A stretch of 64,000 nt of DNA, from NCBI RefSeq assembly GCF_014638355.1, contig NZ_BMFK01000001.1:1875160-1939159 (forward strand). Reading direction: 5' to 3'. Shown piece after piece: positions 43,029-51,550 of this stretch. How positions within the stretch are numbered: the first letter of the stretch is position 1; each line of letters starts with the position of its first letter. The position numbers and the translations under genes were made by a program. The notes beneath the pieces were generated by a model that saw only the letters and a program-made list of their open reading frames with translations, was not told where the DNA came from and ran no database searches. The stretch is from Priestia taiwanensis (GTDB lineage: Bacteria; Bacillota; Bacilli; Bacillales; Bacillaceae_G).

Positions 43029-43984
43029 TATTTCGCTACTTCTTTGATGCTGTTTGCCATGAAGTCAATCGCATCATTGATTTTTGTCCCAGGGTTTGTA
43101 CCGAATAAGTGAGAAGGTAGGATTACTACTTTGTTATTCTTCACTGCATCAAGGTTCTTCCAGCCAGCATTTTTCTTCATTTCTTCTTCAAATGCTTTCT
43201 TTACTGCTTCTGGATCACCATGAGTAATTAAATACACTACTTCTGGGTTGCTTTCCACGACACGCTCCACACTTAACTGTGCGTATTGTGGGAATTCTTT
43301 CGTTGCTTCGTAGTCTTTCGCGATGTTTTCTCCGCCAACTTTTTCTAAGATGTCACCTGATAATGATGTTGGAAGTGCTGCCATGTATGTTCCTGGTGCA
43401 CCGTATACTAATAGAGAACGAACTTTCTTCTCTTGCTTCACGCTCTTTAATTTGTCATCAATTGATGTTACTAATTCTTTCGCTTTGTCTTCTTTGCCAA
43501 GCATTTGGCCGTACGTTGTGATACTCTTTTGTAAGTCTTCTACTGAGTTTGTTGCAGATAGGAATACTTTCGTTTTGCCTTGTTCTACTGTCGCAACGTG
43601 CTTCTCAAAACCACTGTTTGCAATTAATACGTCTGCTTGTACACTTGCAATTTTCTCGAAGTTCGGTTGGTGTAGGTTTCCGATTTGTGTTGCTTTCTCA
43701 AGTTCTTCAGATGCTAGAGGTACTTTCGATGATGGGCGACCTACAATAGTTCCACCAAGCGCATGAATAATATCTACATCACCTGAACTTAATGCTGCAA
43801 TGTTCTTCGGATGCTCCTTGAACACAATTTCACGATCCGTAAAGTCTTTCACCTTAATCTCTGCTGTTTTCTTCTCTTCTTTTGCTGATGTAGATGCTTC
43901 TTCACTTTCTTTCTTGCCACACGCTGCAAATACGAGTGTCATCATCATGACAACTACCAACATGAGAATTGATTTCTTCTTCAC
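43028..43984 (-). CDS. Iron-chelate/heme-binding lipoprotein
   Basis: A 318-residue substrate-binding protein, lipobox VFAAC. Typical class III binding-protein fold (NIAALSSGDVDIIHALGGTI, KIASVQADVLIANSGFEKH, VSLLVYGAPG-like strand, NPEVVYLITHGDPEAV, KNNKVVILPSHLFGTNPG). The start is the GTG at 43984, since AAGGTGG lies 8 bp before it; an upstream ATG runs through the Fur site. First gene of the operon with permease, ATPase and IsdG. The IsdG link suggests heme (IsdE-like), but a siderophore cannot be excluded. Confidence 0.88.
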   Translation of the reverse strand: MKKKSILMLVVVMMMTLVFAACGKKESEEASTSAKEEKKTAEIKVKDFTDREIVFKEHPKNIAALSSGDVDIIHALGGTIVGRPSSKVPLASEELEKATQIGNLHQPNFEKIASVQADVLIANSGFEKHVATVEQGKTKVFLSATNSVEDLQKSITTYGQMLGKEDKAKELVTSIDDKLKSVKQEKKVRSLLVYGAPGTYMAALPTSLSGDILEKVGGENIAKDYEATKEFPQYAQLSVERVVESNPEVVYLITHGDPEAVKKAFEEEMKKNAGWKNLDAVKNNKVVILPSHLFGTNPGTKINDAIDFMANSIKEVAK

Positions 43985-44014
43985 TATGTATTCCACCTTT
44001 TCTATGTTTTCACT

Positions 44015-44075
44015 AATAATGATAATCGTTATCAATTACGTTGTTAGTATAGATGATAACGATTATCATTGTCAA
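44015..44075 (-). promoter_or_regulatory. Promoter of the heme operon with two Fur boxes
   Basis: Minus-strand TTGACA (44070-44075) and TATACT (44046-44051), 18 bp apart. Fur box 1 at 44055-44073 and Fur box 2 at 44015-44033 each match the 19-bp consensus at 17 positions, one over the -35/spacer and one after the -10. Confidence 0.9.
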
Positions 44076-44123
44076 TAATATTGTCATATTCTTTTAAACT
44101 ATTTTTTATAGCCAGAGAAACAA

Positions 44124-44156
44124 TAAAAAAACCTTGCCACTTCGCCTTGGCAAGAT
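44124..44156 (-). terminator. Terminator of the 62-residue gene
   Basis: CTTGCCA / TGGCAAG stem, minus-strand T run of seven. Confidence 0.82.
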
Positions 44157-44167
44157 TCCTTCTTTCA

Positions 44168-44356
44168 TCAAGATCCCTTCAATAGAATAAGCAAAAGCGG
44201 GAGCAATATTAACTCTAATGCAACTAGCCCAAGCAAATACCCGTCTGCCTTCTCTTTGCCATAGACACCTTTCTTTCGTAACCTTCTAATCATAAAAACA
44301 CCTAGAGCAATAACGACAATACCAAGAAAAATTTTAAAAAGCATAAACATATCCAT
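44168..44356 (-). CDS. Small two-TM membrane protein
   Basis: A 62-residue protein with two helices (MLFKIFLGIVVIALGVFMI and YLLGLVALELILLPLLLIL) joined by a basic loop RRLRKKGVYGKEKADG. AAAGGAGAGAGG precedes the ATG at 44356; a longer upstream frame lacks a site. Unknown function. Confidence 0.6.
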   Translation of the reverse strand: MDMFMLFKIFLGIVVIALGVFMIRRLRKKGVYGKEKADGYLLGLVALELILLPLLLILLKGS

Positions 44357-44447
44357 TCTGCCTCTCTCCTTTTCAATTGAGTATGCTGTTATATACATAT
44401 ATATCCTTTTATGTTCAAAAAAACACTCTAACAAATAGAGTGCAACG

Positions 44448-44909
44448 TTAAAAAGAACGGCGAGCTAAATATTCCCTCGTCTCTTCAGGTACTTTCATAT
44501 TGAATGTCATCTCCAATTTCATAAAGGATACCGCAAATGTTACATACGGAACATCTTTGTATGTACGAAGCCTTGCTGTTTCATACATCGGTCTGTTCGG
44601 CTCTCTCTTCTCCCCAAGCTTCAATGTCTCTTCTTGATAAAACACATACTCATGCTCTTTCACGATATCCTTTGGTAGCGACGAAACAGGTTCCCATTTA
44701 TCCACTTGTTGATGGTCAGCAAATATACCAACTTCCTCTTGTTGAATGGTGTATAACATCACATCACCTGCATACACCTCAATTTTCTGTGCTTTTTCTA
44801 ACGTTTGAAAGCTATCCTTCATCTCTTGAGTGTCGGTACTAGACTCTGCTTGATTACATCCAACAAGTGCAAGTACACTAACCACCATCATTGCAAGAAA
44901 CTTCTTCAT
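44448..44909 (-). CDS. Lipoprotein of unknown function
   Basis: A 153-residue lipoprotein with lipobox ALVGC. The folded part carries EVYAGDVMLYTIQQEEVGIF, DIVKEHEYVFYQEETLKLGE, YETARLRTYKDVPYVTFAV. GGAGGAGAAGGGAG precedes the ATG; a longer frame begins far upstream of it. Start chosen on that site. Family not recognised. Confidence 0.68.
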   Translation of the reverse strand: MKKFLAMMVVSVLALVGCNQAESSTDTQEMKDSFQTLEKAQKIEVYAGDVMLYTIQQEEVGIFADHQQVDKWEPVSSLPKDIVKEHEYVFYQEETLKLGEKREPNRPMYETARLRTYKDVPYVTFAVSFMKLEMTFNMKVPEETREYLARRSF

Positions 44910-45015
44910 TTCTCCCTTCTCCTCCCTTCGAAGAAAATGGATTATATTGTAAAAATATCTTTCTATCATCATACCACCATCACATGGTCTTATGTCAACG
45001 TATCAGCTATATAAC

Positions 45016-45046
45016 TAAAAAAACCGCCTTCTTCAAGGCGGTTTTT
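45016..45046 (-). terminator. Terminator of the SMR pump
   Basis: AAACCGCCTT / AAGGCGGTTT perfect stem, 4-nt loop, T run on both strands. Confidence 0.9.
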
Positions 45047-45052
45047 ACTCTA

Positions 45053-45370
45053 TTAAGCTCCAACTAATTTCAATCCAACTGCACCGATTAAGATAAAGCT
45101 TAAGAACATAATTCGTTTCCATTCTGCTGATTCTTTGAAGAAAACCATGCCAACTAACGCACTTCCTGCTGTTCCGATTCCTGTCCATACAGCGTAAGCC
45201 GTTCCCATATCAATTCCTTTCATCGCTTGGGATAAGCATGTGAAACTGAACGAGAAAGAAATAATAAGACCAATTATCGTCCATTTCTCCTTCGTATCAC
45301 TGTATCGTTTCATTAACATAACACCAATAATTTCAAGACATCCAGCTAATATTAAGAATACCCAAGCCAT
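45053..45370 (-). CDS. SMR-family efflux subunit (YkkD-like)
   Basis: A 105-residue four-helix small multidrug resistance protein, equal in length to B. subtilis YkkD. MAWVFLILAGCLEIIGVMLM holds the essential membrane Glu; GTAYAVWTGIGTAGSALVGM is the SMR signature. It follows its partner by one base, so the two form a heterodimeric pump. In B. subtilis ykkCD answers to a guanidine riboswitch; here a TetR gene precedes instead. Substrate could be cationic drugs or guanidine-type compounds. Confidence 0.88.
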   Translation of the reverse strand: MAWVFLILAGCLEIIGVMLMKRYSDTKEKWTIIGLIISFSFSFTCLSQAMKGIDMGTAYAVWTGIGTAGSALVGMVFFKESAEWKRIMFLSFILIGAVGLKLVGA

Positions 45371-45371
45371 G

Positions 45372-45716
45372 TTACGCCACCTCTTTCTCGCCGTCTTCGC
45401 TTGCACTTGATCCTGTTAGACGCTTTAATCCAATAATTCCTGTTAATAATAGAGCTAATAATGCTAGCTTTGCAATTGAAACTGGTGCATCGAAGAACAC
45501 GATGTCCACTATTACGATACCGACCGTTCCCATACCTGTGAATACAGCATATACTGTTCCTGCTGGTAACTCATCATATGCTTTAATAACGAGCCAGAAG
45601 CTCACTGCAATTAAGCCCGCTACACCAATCCACATCGGAATTGAATCCGCATGCTTTAAACCAAGCACCCAAAATATCTCAATAAATCCTGCTAAAAATA
45701 CGTATAACCATGCCAT
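45372..45716 (-). CDS. SMR-family efflux subunit (YkkC-like)
   Basis: A 114-residue SMR subunit: AWLYVFLAGFIEIFWVLGLK with the membrane Glu, GTVYAVFTGMGTVGIVIVD as signature, and a polar tail (SSASEDGEKEVA) as in YkkC (112 residues). GGGAGGAAA precedes the ATG at 45716; longer upstream frames run into tetR. Has an operator-like sequence of its own at 45730-45746 before it. Confidence 0.88.
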   Translation of the reverse strand: MAWLYVFLAGFIEIFWVLGLKHADSIPMWIGVAGLIAVSFWLVIKAYDELPAGTVYAVFTGMGTVGIVIVDIVFFDAPVSIAKLALLALLLTGIIGLKRLTGSSASEDGEKEVA

Positions 45717-45729
45717 GGTTGTTTCCTCC

Positions 45730-45746
45730 CTACCGGTTGTTAGTTT
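45730..45746 (-). promoter_or_regulatory. TetR-type operator before the SMR genes
   Basis: CTACCGGTTGTTAGTTT matches the sequence upstream of tetR (46391-46407) at 14 of 17 bases, in the same orientation. It lies just before the ribosome binding site of the first SMR gene. Confidence 0.6.
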
Positions 45747-45799
45747 ATCATCAAAAAAAGATACATCCCTAAGTTGGAATGCCGCCTTTTTCCATGCTA

Positions 45800-46381
45800 T
45801 TAAATTCTTGCAACACCGCGCCAAAAAATGGACCATGCTGCCTGCAAACGACGTTGAAACTTCTCATATCCACCATATGTTAACTCAATAATTAAGCCAT
45901 CAAATAAACATAAATATGCTTCAACAACATCATCAATTTCTACATCTTGATGAATTTCACCACGTAACACTGCTTCTTCTACTAACGGCTTAATCGCCTC
46001 GCCAAATGTGTAAATATATTCATTTGCTTTCTCTGTAATCTCCTCACGGAACGCATCTGGTGGAAAATAAAAGGCCATTAACCAAAAGCGAACTTCTTCC
46101 TTCGCCATCATGCGCTCACCGTATGTGATAAGCAGTGAATATAGACCATCTTTTGTTGGATGCCCTTCATTCTTCTTTACATGTTCTTGTAAAAATAGTT
46201 GCTCACGATGTAATGCTTCTTCTAAACAAGTAAAATATAACTCTTCTTTACCTTTGAAATGAGCATAAATAGAAGGTTTCTTAATACCAACATCAGCCGC
46301 AATCGTTGCTAACGATGTTCCTGCATATCCGTGTTTTGCAAAATGAAAAAACGCTGCTTCTTTAATCCGATTTGCCGTCAT
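45800..46381 (-). CDS. TetR-family repressor of the SMR pump
   Basis: A 193-residue TetR regulator. Helix-turn-helix at residues 3-50: IKEAAFFHFAKHGYAGTSLA, then IAADVGIKKPSIYAHFKGKE, with the classic YAHF end. The rest is the ligand and dimer domain. A GTG three codons upstream is an alternative start; the ATG at 46381 has the better ribosome spacing. Upstream and between it and the SMR genes lie two copies of a CTACCG-N4-TTAG sequence, so it should repress itself and the pump. Confidence 0.87.
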   Translation of the reverse strand: MTANRIKEAAFFHFAKHGYAGTSLATIAADVGIKKPSIYAHFKGKEELYFTCLEEALHREQLFLQEHVKKNEGHPTKDGLYSLLITYGERMMAKEEVRFWLMAFYFPPDAFREEITEKANEYIYTFGEAIKPLVEEAVLRGEIHQDVEIDDVVEAYLCLFDGLIIELTYGGYEKFQRRLQAAWSIFWRGVARI

Positions 46382-46390
46382 ACCCTTCAC

Positions 46391-46407
46391 CTACCGACCG
46401 TTAGTTT
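46391..46407 (-). promoter_or_regulatory. TetR-type operator before tetR
   Basis: CTACCGACCGTTAGTTT; the CTACCGACCGTTAG core is a near palindrome, typical of TetR operators. Paired with the copy at 45730-45746. Confidence 0.62.
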
Positions 46408-46498
46408 GTTGATATCTATACTATATGCTACTTGTTAGAAAGTGTCAAGGGTATATGCTACAATTTGAAAGAAAGAATTTCCAGAAAAAGGTGCATGC

Positions 46499-47242
46499 AT
46501 GAGTAAGCCTACTATTTTCCTCCTTGGGACAAACCATTTCTCTAATCATGATAATGGTGACTTAATTCAAATGAAAACCGACGATATGTTAAGTGAAAAA
46601 CGCCAACAACATATTCAAGAAGTCATTGGTTGTTTGAAGGAGTTTCGCCCAACGAAAGTAGCAATCGAATGGCCAAAAGAACTTCAACCTGAATACGACA
46701 AACAATATCACGCTTATCTTAACGATGATTTCCAACTATCACAAAACAAATCACATCAAATTGGCTTCCGCTTAGCAAAAGAAATGAGGCACGACACAAT
46801 ATTCGCGGTTGATTGGAATAAGGAGATTGAAGGAGTTCCAAACATCGGAACATGGACGAAAGAGAACCCGTCTGAGCATTTTGACAAACTTCTGCAAGTA
46901 GGCAAACAAGAAACATCTGAAATAGCTAAGTATTTCGCGACTCATACAATAAGAGAGTTTTTAGTATACCTAAACAAAGAAGAACGCATTCAAGCTACAC
47001 AACAATTTTATGCCCAGTTAATGTTACTTGGCAGAGAAGAAGAACCCGTCGGCGCACAGTGGACTGCAAATTATTGGCACTACCGCAACATGCTTATTTA
47101 TAAAAATATTATGGAGCTTATTACTTCAAATGAAGAACGTATCTTTGTGCTATACGGTGCCGGACATCTTCCACTTCTATTGCAGTTTCTACGTGAAAGC
47201 AATCTTTGTCATGTCGAAGTAGCGAGTAATTATTTAATATAA
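46499..47242 (+). CDS. TraB/Tiki-like (DUF5694-type) protein
   Basis: A 247-residue protein with an N-terminal FLLGTNHFSN motif and a C-terminal FVLYGAGHLPLL motif, the G-x-x-H pair that marks the TIKI/TraB/PrgY (EreA-like) fold. AIEWPKELQPEYDKQY and FRLAKEM fit the family's conserved Glu and Arg. Members are putative metal-dependent hydrolases; B. cereus relatives are called DUF5694. No signal peptide. Divergent from tetR. Substrate unknown. Confidence 0.72.
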   Translation: MSKPTIFLLGTNHFSNHDNGDLIQMKTDDMLSEKRQQHIQEVIGCLKEFRPTKVAIEWPKELQPEYDKQYHAYLNDDFQLSQNKSHQIGFRLAKEMRHDTIFAVDWNKEIEGVPNIGTWTKENPSEHFDKLLQVGKQETSEIAKYFATHTIREFLVYLNKEERIQATQQFYAQLMLLGREEEPVGAQWTANYWHYRNMLIYKNIMELITSNEERIFVLYGAGHLPLLLQFLRESNLCHVEVASNYLI

Positions 47243-47394
47243 CACATTTGTTATACTATTTTTCTATTATTCATTTTCATATCACTCTAATTTATCAGTC
47301 TGTTCTCACACTCACTGTTGAAGGGCAATTATACTACTAAAGTAAGCATGGGATTAATTAATTTCACTTCTAAAAATATATAACCTTAACGAAA

Positions 47395-47432
47395 CACCCC
47401 AATTGTTAGCTTTTTGTCTAACAATTGGGGTG
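47395..47432 (-). terminator. Terminator of the DUF4352 lipoprotein
   Basis: CACCCCAATTGTTAG pairs perfectly (15 bp) with CTAACAATTGGGGTG, 8-nt loop. The minus-strand tail is GTTTCGTT, a weak T run. Confidence 0.78.
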
Positions 47433-47446
47433 CAATCCATCATATA

Positions 47447-47974
47447 TTACTGCAACTTAATCTTTAATTCTGTACCACTGAAATTCAATGGTTTGTAGAT
47501 TACTGTCAAGTTATTATCACCTTTTTTTGCTTGGAATACTATTTTCCCAGCAACCTTACCCTCTGTCGCTAAATCTCCAGATTTCAAACTATCACTAAGT
47601 CCAAATCCAGAAGCATCAGTGTTCAGGATAACATTGTCACCGTCTTGCATTTGGAAATACATAGAATTAAAAGGAATTGTTTCTTTACCAACGTTTGATA
47701 GTTCAACATCAACTACAACGTATTCCTTTCCTTCATCTGGCTTCATGAATTCGCTTAGTTTAGCTTTTTTCTCTACTTTCTTCACTAGTAAAGTATAGCC
47801 ATTCTGTTCAATAGTCTCACCAATTTTGAATTCGGTTTTTTCTGGTTTAGCTTCTTCTTTTTTTGCGGCAGCTTCTTCTACTTTCTTTGGTTCGTCTTTT
47901 GCTGCATCTGTGCAACCAGTCATAATAAACGTAGATGCAACAGCCGCAAGCCCTAGTGATAATATTTTTTTCAT
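47447..47974 (-). CDS. DUF4352 lipoprotein
   Basis: A 175-residue lipoprotein, lipobox IMTGC, a Lys/Glu/Ala spacer, then a DUF4352-type Ig-like domain: KIGETIEQNGYTLLVKKVEK, GKEYVVVDVELSNVGKETIP, MYFQMQDGDNVILNTD, GKIVFQAKKGDNNLTVIYKP. This domain is common in Firmicute surface lipoproteins and phage proteins and has no set function. GGGAGAGGG precedes the ATG. Confidence 0.85.
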   Translation of the reverse strand: MKKILSLGLAAVASTFIMTGCTDAAKDEPKKVEEAAAKKEEAKPEKTEFKIGETIEQNGYTLLVKKVEKKAKLSEFMKPDEGKEYVVVDVELSNVGKETIPFNSMYFQMQDGDNVILNTDASGFGLSDSLKSGDLATEGKVAGKIVFQAKKGDNNLTVIYKPLNFSGTELKIKLQ

Positions 47975-48080
47975 CTCTACCCTCTCCCAATATGTAGTAA
48001 TTTCGTACTAATTGTACCATAAATATAAGTAATTTTGTGCATAATTCCCATTCTTCTTTGATGAGATTTTAGCTATAAAG

Positions 48081-48123
48081 AAACTACCTCTATTATTAAG
48101 CGGTATAATAATAAAGGTAGTTT
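48081..48123 (-). terminator. Long hairpin after ampS, probable terminator
   Basis: AAACTACCTCTATTATTA pairs with TAATAATAAAGGTAGTTT with one mismatch. The minus-strand tail is TTTCTTTAT. Confidence 0.65.
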
Positions 48124-48160
48124 AATTTTAAGTAACTCTTTTAAGACTATGAGTGTATTC

Positions 48161-49387
48161 TTAAACCGCCCAGTTTCCATTACGGAATAATGGCTCTTTT
48201 GTGCCTTCCGCTGTGATACCGTCGATATTCATATCAGCTGAACCAATCATGAAGTCTGTATGGACGATACTTGTATTTACGCCGTGTGCTTTTAATTCTT
48301 CGGCTGACATCTCACTGCCATTTTCGATGCACACTGGGTATGCACTACCGATTGCTAAGTGAACAGATGCGTTCTCATCATATAATGTGTTGTAGAACGT
48401 TAAGTTTGATTGTGAAATTGGTGACTCGTGTGGAACAAGTGCTACTTCTCCTAAATAACTTGCACCTTCATCTGAAGCGATTAAGTCTTGTAAAATTTCT
48501 AAGTCTTCTTCTGCTTTCACATCGACTACTTTTCCTTTTTCAAACGTTAACGTGAAGTTATTAATAATATTTCCTTGGTATACTAACGGTTTCGTACTTG
48601 TTACGTAGCCGTTTGCACCTTCTTTTAACGGAAGTGTAAATACTTCTTCTGTCGGAATATTTGCCACGAATGGTACACCATCTTCATTCTTTTCACTACC
48701 ACCCGCCCATAAATGTGTCGGTGGAAGTTCGATTGTTAAGTCTGTTCCTGGTGCTTGGAAATGTAATGCTTTGTATTTTTTTTCGTTTAAGGACGAACCT
48801 TTTTGATGAAGGGTTGCTGAATGCTCTTCCCATGCACCAATTGGGTTATCAAGTGTTGCACGCGTTGCGTCTAAAATGGCGAACCATAATTTTTCGAAAC
48901 GCTCTTCTTTCGGTGCATCTGGGAATACTTTGTCTGCCCACTCTTGTGATGGATAACCAAGTACACACCAGCTTACTTTATTTGATTGGGCTGCTTGACG
49001 GTAGTTATCAAGTGCCTTTCCTCTCGCTTTTGCACTTTCCGCAAGACGCTTCGGATCTACACCCTTCATTAAATCTGGATTACTCATCACGATACTTAAG
49101 AACGCTGACTTCTCGTCAACCATTGCTTCGTATCCTTTCGCAAGCCAATTCGGGAACTCTGTAAATGCTTCGTCCGGCGCTAAGTCAAAGTGGATGCGCT
49201 CTAATGCTTGGTCACTCCAAAATACACGAACATTTTTCGCCCCTACTTCATATGCTTTCTTTGAAAAATTGCGAACGAATTCCGCCGCTTCAATTGGTGC
49301 ATGTACAACAACTTGTTGTCCTTTTTGTACGTTTAATCCTAATTTCACCGCGATTTCCGCGTAATTTTCTATGTATTGAGAGATCAT
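48161..49387 (-). CDS. ampS: M29 aminopeptidase (AmpS/PepS)
   Basis: A 408-residue cytosolic metallo-aminopeptidase of family M29, which trims N-terminal residues from peptides. Metal-site landmarks: NIPTEEVFTLPLKEGANGYV, TLTFEKGKVVDVKAEED, SDEGASYLGEVALVPHESPI, FYNTLYDENASVHLAIGSAY and VHTDFMIGSADMNIDG, together giving the Glu-Glu-His-Tyr-His-Asp set. Length is normal (about 409 in B. subtilis AmpS). GGAGGA precedes the ATG. Monocistronic. Confidence 0.93.
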   Translation of the reverse strand: MISQYIENYAEIAVKLGLNVQKGQQVVVHAPIEAAEFVRNFSKKAYEVGAKNVRVFWSDQALERIHFDLAPDEAFTEFPNWLAKGYEAMVDEKSAFLSIVMSNPDLMKGVDPKRLAESAKARGKALDNYRQAAQSNKVSWCVLGYPSQEWADKVFPDAPKEERFEKLWFAILDATRATLDNPIGAWEEHSATLHQKGSSLNEKKYKALHFQAPGTDLTIELPPTHLWAGGSEKNEDGVPFVANIPTEEVFTLPLKEGANGYVTSTKPLVYQGNIINNFTLTFEKGKVVDVKAEEDLEILQDLIASDEGASYLGEVALVPHESPISQSNLTFYNTLYDENASVHLAIGSAYPVCIENGSEMSAEELKAHGVNTSIVHTDFMIGSADMNIDGITAEGTKEPLFRNGNWAV

Positions 49388-49569
49388 TTGTAGTCCTCCT
49401 GTATTGTGAGAATATTTTTTCTATTATACCACGTTGGCGAAAGAAGTAGTACAAGTCTTTTTCTTACAATAGTCGTTCAAAATCTTTTCACATACACGGC
49501 TCAAGTCAGAGCGGTCATCATACGACAACTGCTTATGAAAACAATTAGTGCATTCTAAGACAACATGAC

Positions 49570-49602
49570 AAAAAATAAGCTAGCTCCATTTGGAACTAGC
49601 TT
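49570..49602 (-). terminator. Terminator of nprA
   Basis: AAGCTAGCTCCA / TGGAACTAGCTT stem, minus-strand T run (AAAAAA on plus). Confidence 0.82.
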
Positions 49603-49644
49603 TTCCACATCTATATACCTTAAAGGGAAAAAGGGGAAAACCGA

Positions 49645-51354
49645 TTATTGTACGCCAACTGCATTAAATGCTTGCTTCACAGAATTAACTTCTTGTGAAT
49701 TTGCACCGAATAAGTCAGCTGCTGCTTGCACAAGACCTGCACGCGCTTGGCTAAATGTTGTAGAAGCCGTGAAGTATGTTGTGTTTGCACGGTAGAAGAT
49801 TTGACCCATCTTCTCATTACCAATACCAGTAACGCTCACATTGTAGTGTGTACCACCTACTGCTAATAAGTAAGCCGCTTTGTTGATGATACCACTGTTA
49901 ATATGAACCCCACCATTGTCACCAGTTCCTGTGAAACGTTTCGAATAATGATCTGGATCACCATAAGCTGTCGGATCACTCATCGAACGGAATGCATCAC
50001 CTGGCGTATTTGGTGTATAAATGTCCTCACCAATTAAATAATCAGGGTTATTATTTGTATGGAACTCTAATAAAGTTCCGAAAATATCAGAAATAGATTC
50101 ATTCAACGCACCTGACTCATTACGGTAAATTAAGTTAGATGTACGCTCTGTTACCGCATGCGTTAACTCATGGGCAATTACGTCTAAGCCACCTGATAAT
50201 GATGTGAACGTTGTACCATCACCATCACCGTATACCATTTGAGTTCCATCCCAGAATGCGTTGTTGTAGTTACGACCATAATGCACAACAGATTTTAGGA
50301 TTGCACCGTTGTTGTCAAACGAGTTACGTCCGAACACGTCTTTATAGTAATCATATACTTGTGATGCATATGCGTGAGCATCTACTGCCGCACGATCATA
50401 CGCTGCATCTAATAACGTGTCAGTGCTTCTCCATAATGTTCCTGGAAGTGATGTACGGTTTTTCGCATCAAATGTATGAACACCTTTTCCACGCGTATCA
50501 TCTTGTAAGTAGTAATACGCACCTGATTTCACCATTTTGAATGATTTTGTATCACCAAGTACACCAGTTCCTGTTCCATTAACTGTTGTACCAACAACGT
50601 CAACGTTTACTGGATTTTTTGTTTCACCTTCTTTTACGTTGCCTTCTTTATGTTCCCCGTCTTCTGATCCATGGTTATGGATTATGTTGTATTTATCGAC
50701 AACTTTTCCTGTATTCGCATCAATGAAATATTCATAACGACCAGGCTCTGGTGATAAGAAGTTTAAGCCTACTACGTATGCGAATGATACGTTATCACCG
50801 TTCTTATACACAATCGCCTTCACAGTTGGCTCTGATGTAAATTCCGGTGTAAGACCTAAATCTTTCTTCGCTGTCTCAACTGCTTGCTTTGCAGTTGTTT
50901 TTGGTTTTTGTTTTAATACTTCTACTTTATCTAAATCTGGTAGAACTGTACCAGAAACAACTGTTAACACACCTTTATCATTTACATGCGCTACTTGTGT
51001 AGATCCCCACACTTCTACTCCATTAAATACTTGTTGTAAGCGCACGATTGTATTACCTAACTTATCTTTCTCTGTGGATTTCACAACGAAAGATTCTTTC
51101 GCAGATTTTGAACCTAGTTTATACTCGGCTTTCTTAGAATCAATATAATCTAAAATAATATCATTTGCTTTCTTACTTGACGGACTCGTTAATGCACCTG
51201 ACACGAATTCTGGTGATTTCACCGCTTCGTTAAATTTTTTCGTTGATAAAACGTTTGGAGCAACTTCTTTGTTTCCTTCTGCTAACGTCGGTGCTGCTAG
51301 ACTACTCCCTAGCAATCCTACTGTTAACGCTACAACCATCCCTTTTTTCTTCAT
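49645..51354 (-). CDS. nprA: Bacillolysin, neutral metalloprotease
   Basis: A 569-residue preproprotease of family M4. Signal peptide of about 27 residues (cleavage near TLA), FTP and PepSY propeptide domains to about residue 245, then the mature thermolysin-like enzyme from near VGTTVNGTG. Catalytic zinc motif HELTHAVTE, the third ligand in NESISDIFG, and the active His in GGVHINSGI. The ATG at 51354 follows GGGAGGA. In the B. cereus group nprA normally lies downstream of nprR-nprX on the same strand; here it is divergent from nprR across 196 bp. Confidence 0.95.
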   Translation of the reverse strand: MKKKGMVVALTVGLLGSSLAAPTLAEGNKEVAPNVLSTKKFNEAVKSPEFVSGALTSPSSKKANDIILDYIDSKKAEYKLGSKSAKESFVVKSTEKDKLGNTIVRLQQVFNGVEVWGSTQVAHVNDKGVLTVVSGTVLPDLDKVEVLKQKPKTTAKQAVETAKKDLGLTPEFTSEPTVKAIVYKNGDNVSFAYVVGLNFLSPEPGRYEYFIDANTGKVVDKYNIIHNHGSEDGEHKEGNVKEGETKNPVNVDVVGTTVNGTGTGVLGDTKSFKMVKSGAYYYLQDDTRGKGVHTFDAKNRTSLPGTLWRSTDTLLDAAYDRAAVDAHAYASQVYDYYKDVFGRNSFDNNGAILKSVVHYGRNYNNAFWDGTQMVYGDGDGTTFTSLSGGLDVIAHELTHAVTERTSNLIYRNESGALNESISDIFGTLLEFHTNNNPDYLIGEDIYTPNTPGDAFRSMSDPTAYGDPDHYSKRFTGTGDNGGVHINSGIINKAAYLLAVGGTHYNVSVTGIGNEKMGQIFYRANTTYFTASTTFSQARAGLVQAAADLFGANSQEVNSVKQAFNAVGVQ

Positions 51355-51550
51355 TTGCAATCCTCCCTTAAATTGTCGTTCCTTGCATACCGCTGACAAA
51401 ATTTCTTAATAGATATTCCCGCTTGGATATGCTAAATTAAATATAAACGAAAGATTCTGAAAATAGTATGGAGAAAAAAGAAAATAATTTCCTAGTTTTA
51501 ATTCCACATTCTCCTCTATTTTTTCTCAACTTTCAAAAGAAGGTGATCTA

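Noticed and set aside
45700-46500. Guanidine-I (ykkC) riboswitch expected before a ykkCD-type pump
   Set aside because: The SMR genes follow tetR by 84 bp and no conserved riboswitch core is visible; operator-like sequences are present instead.
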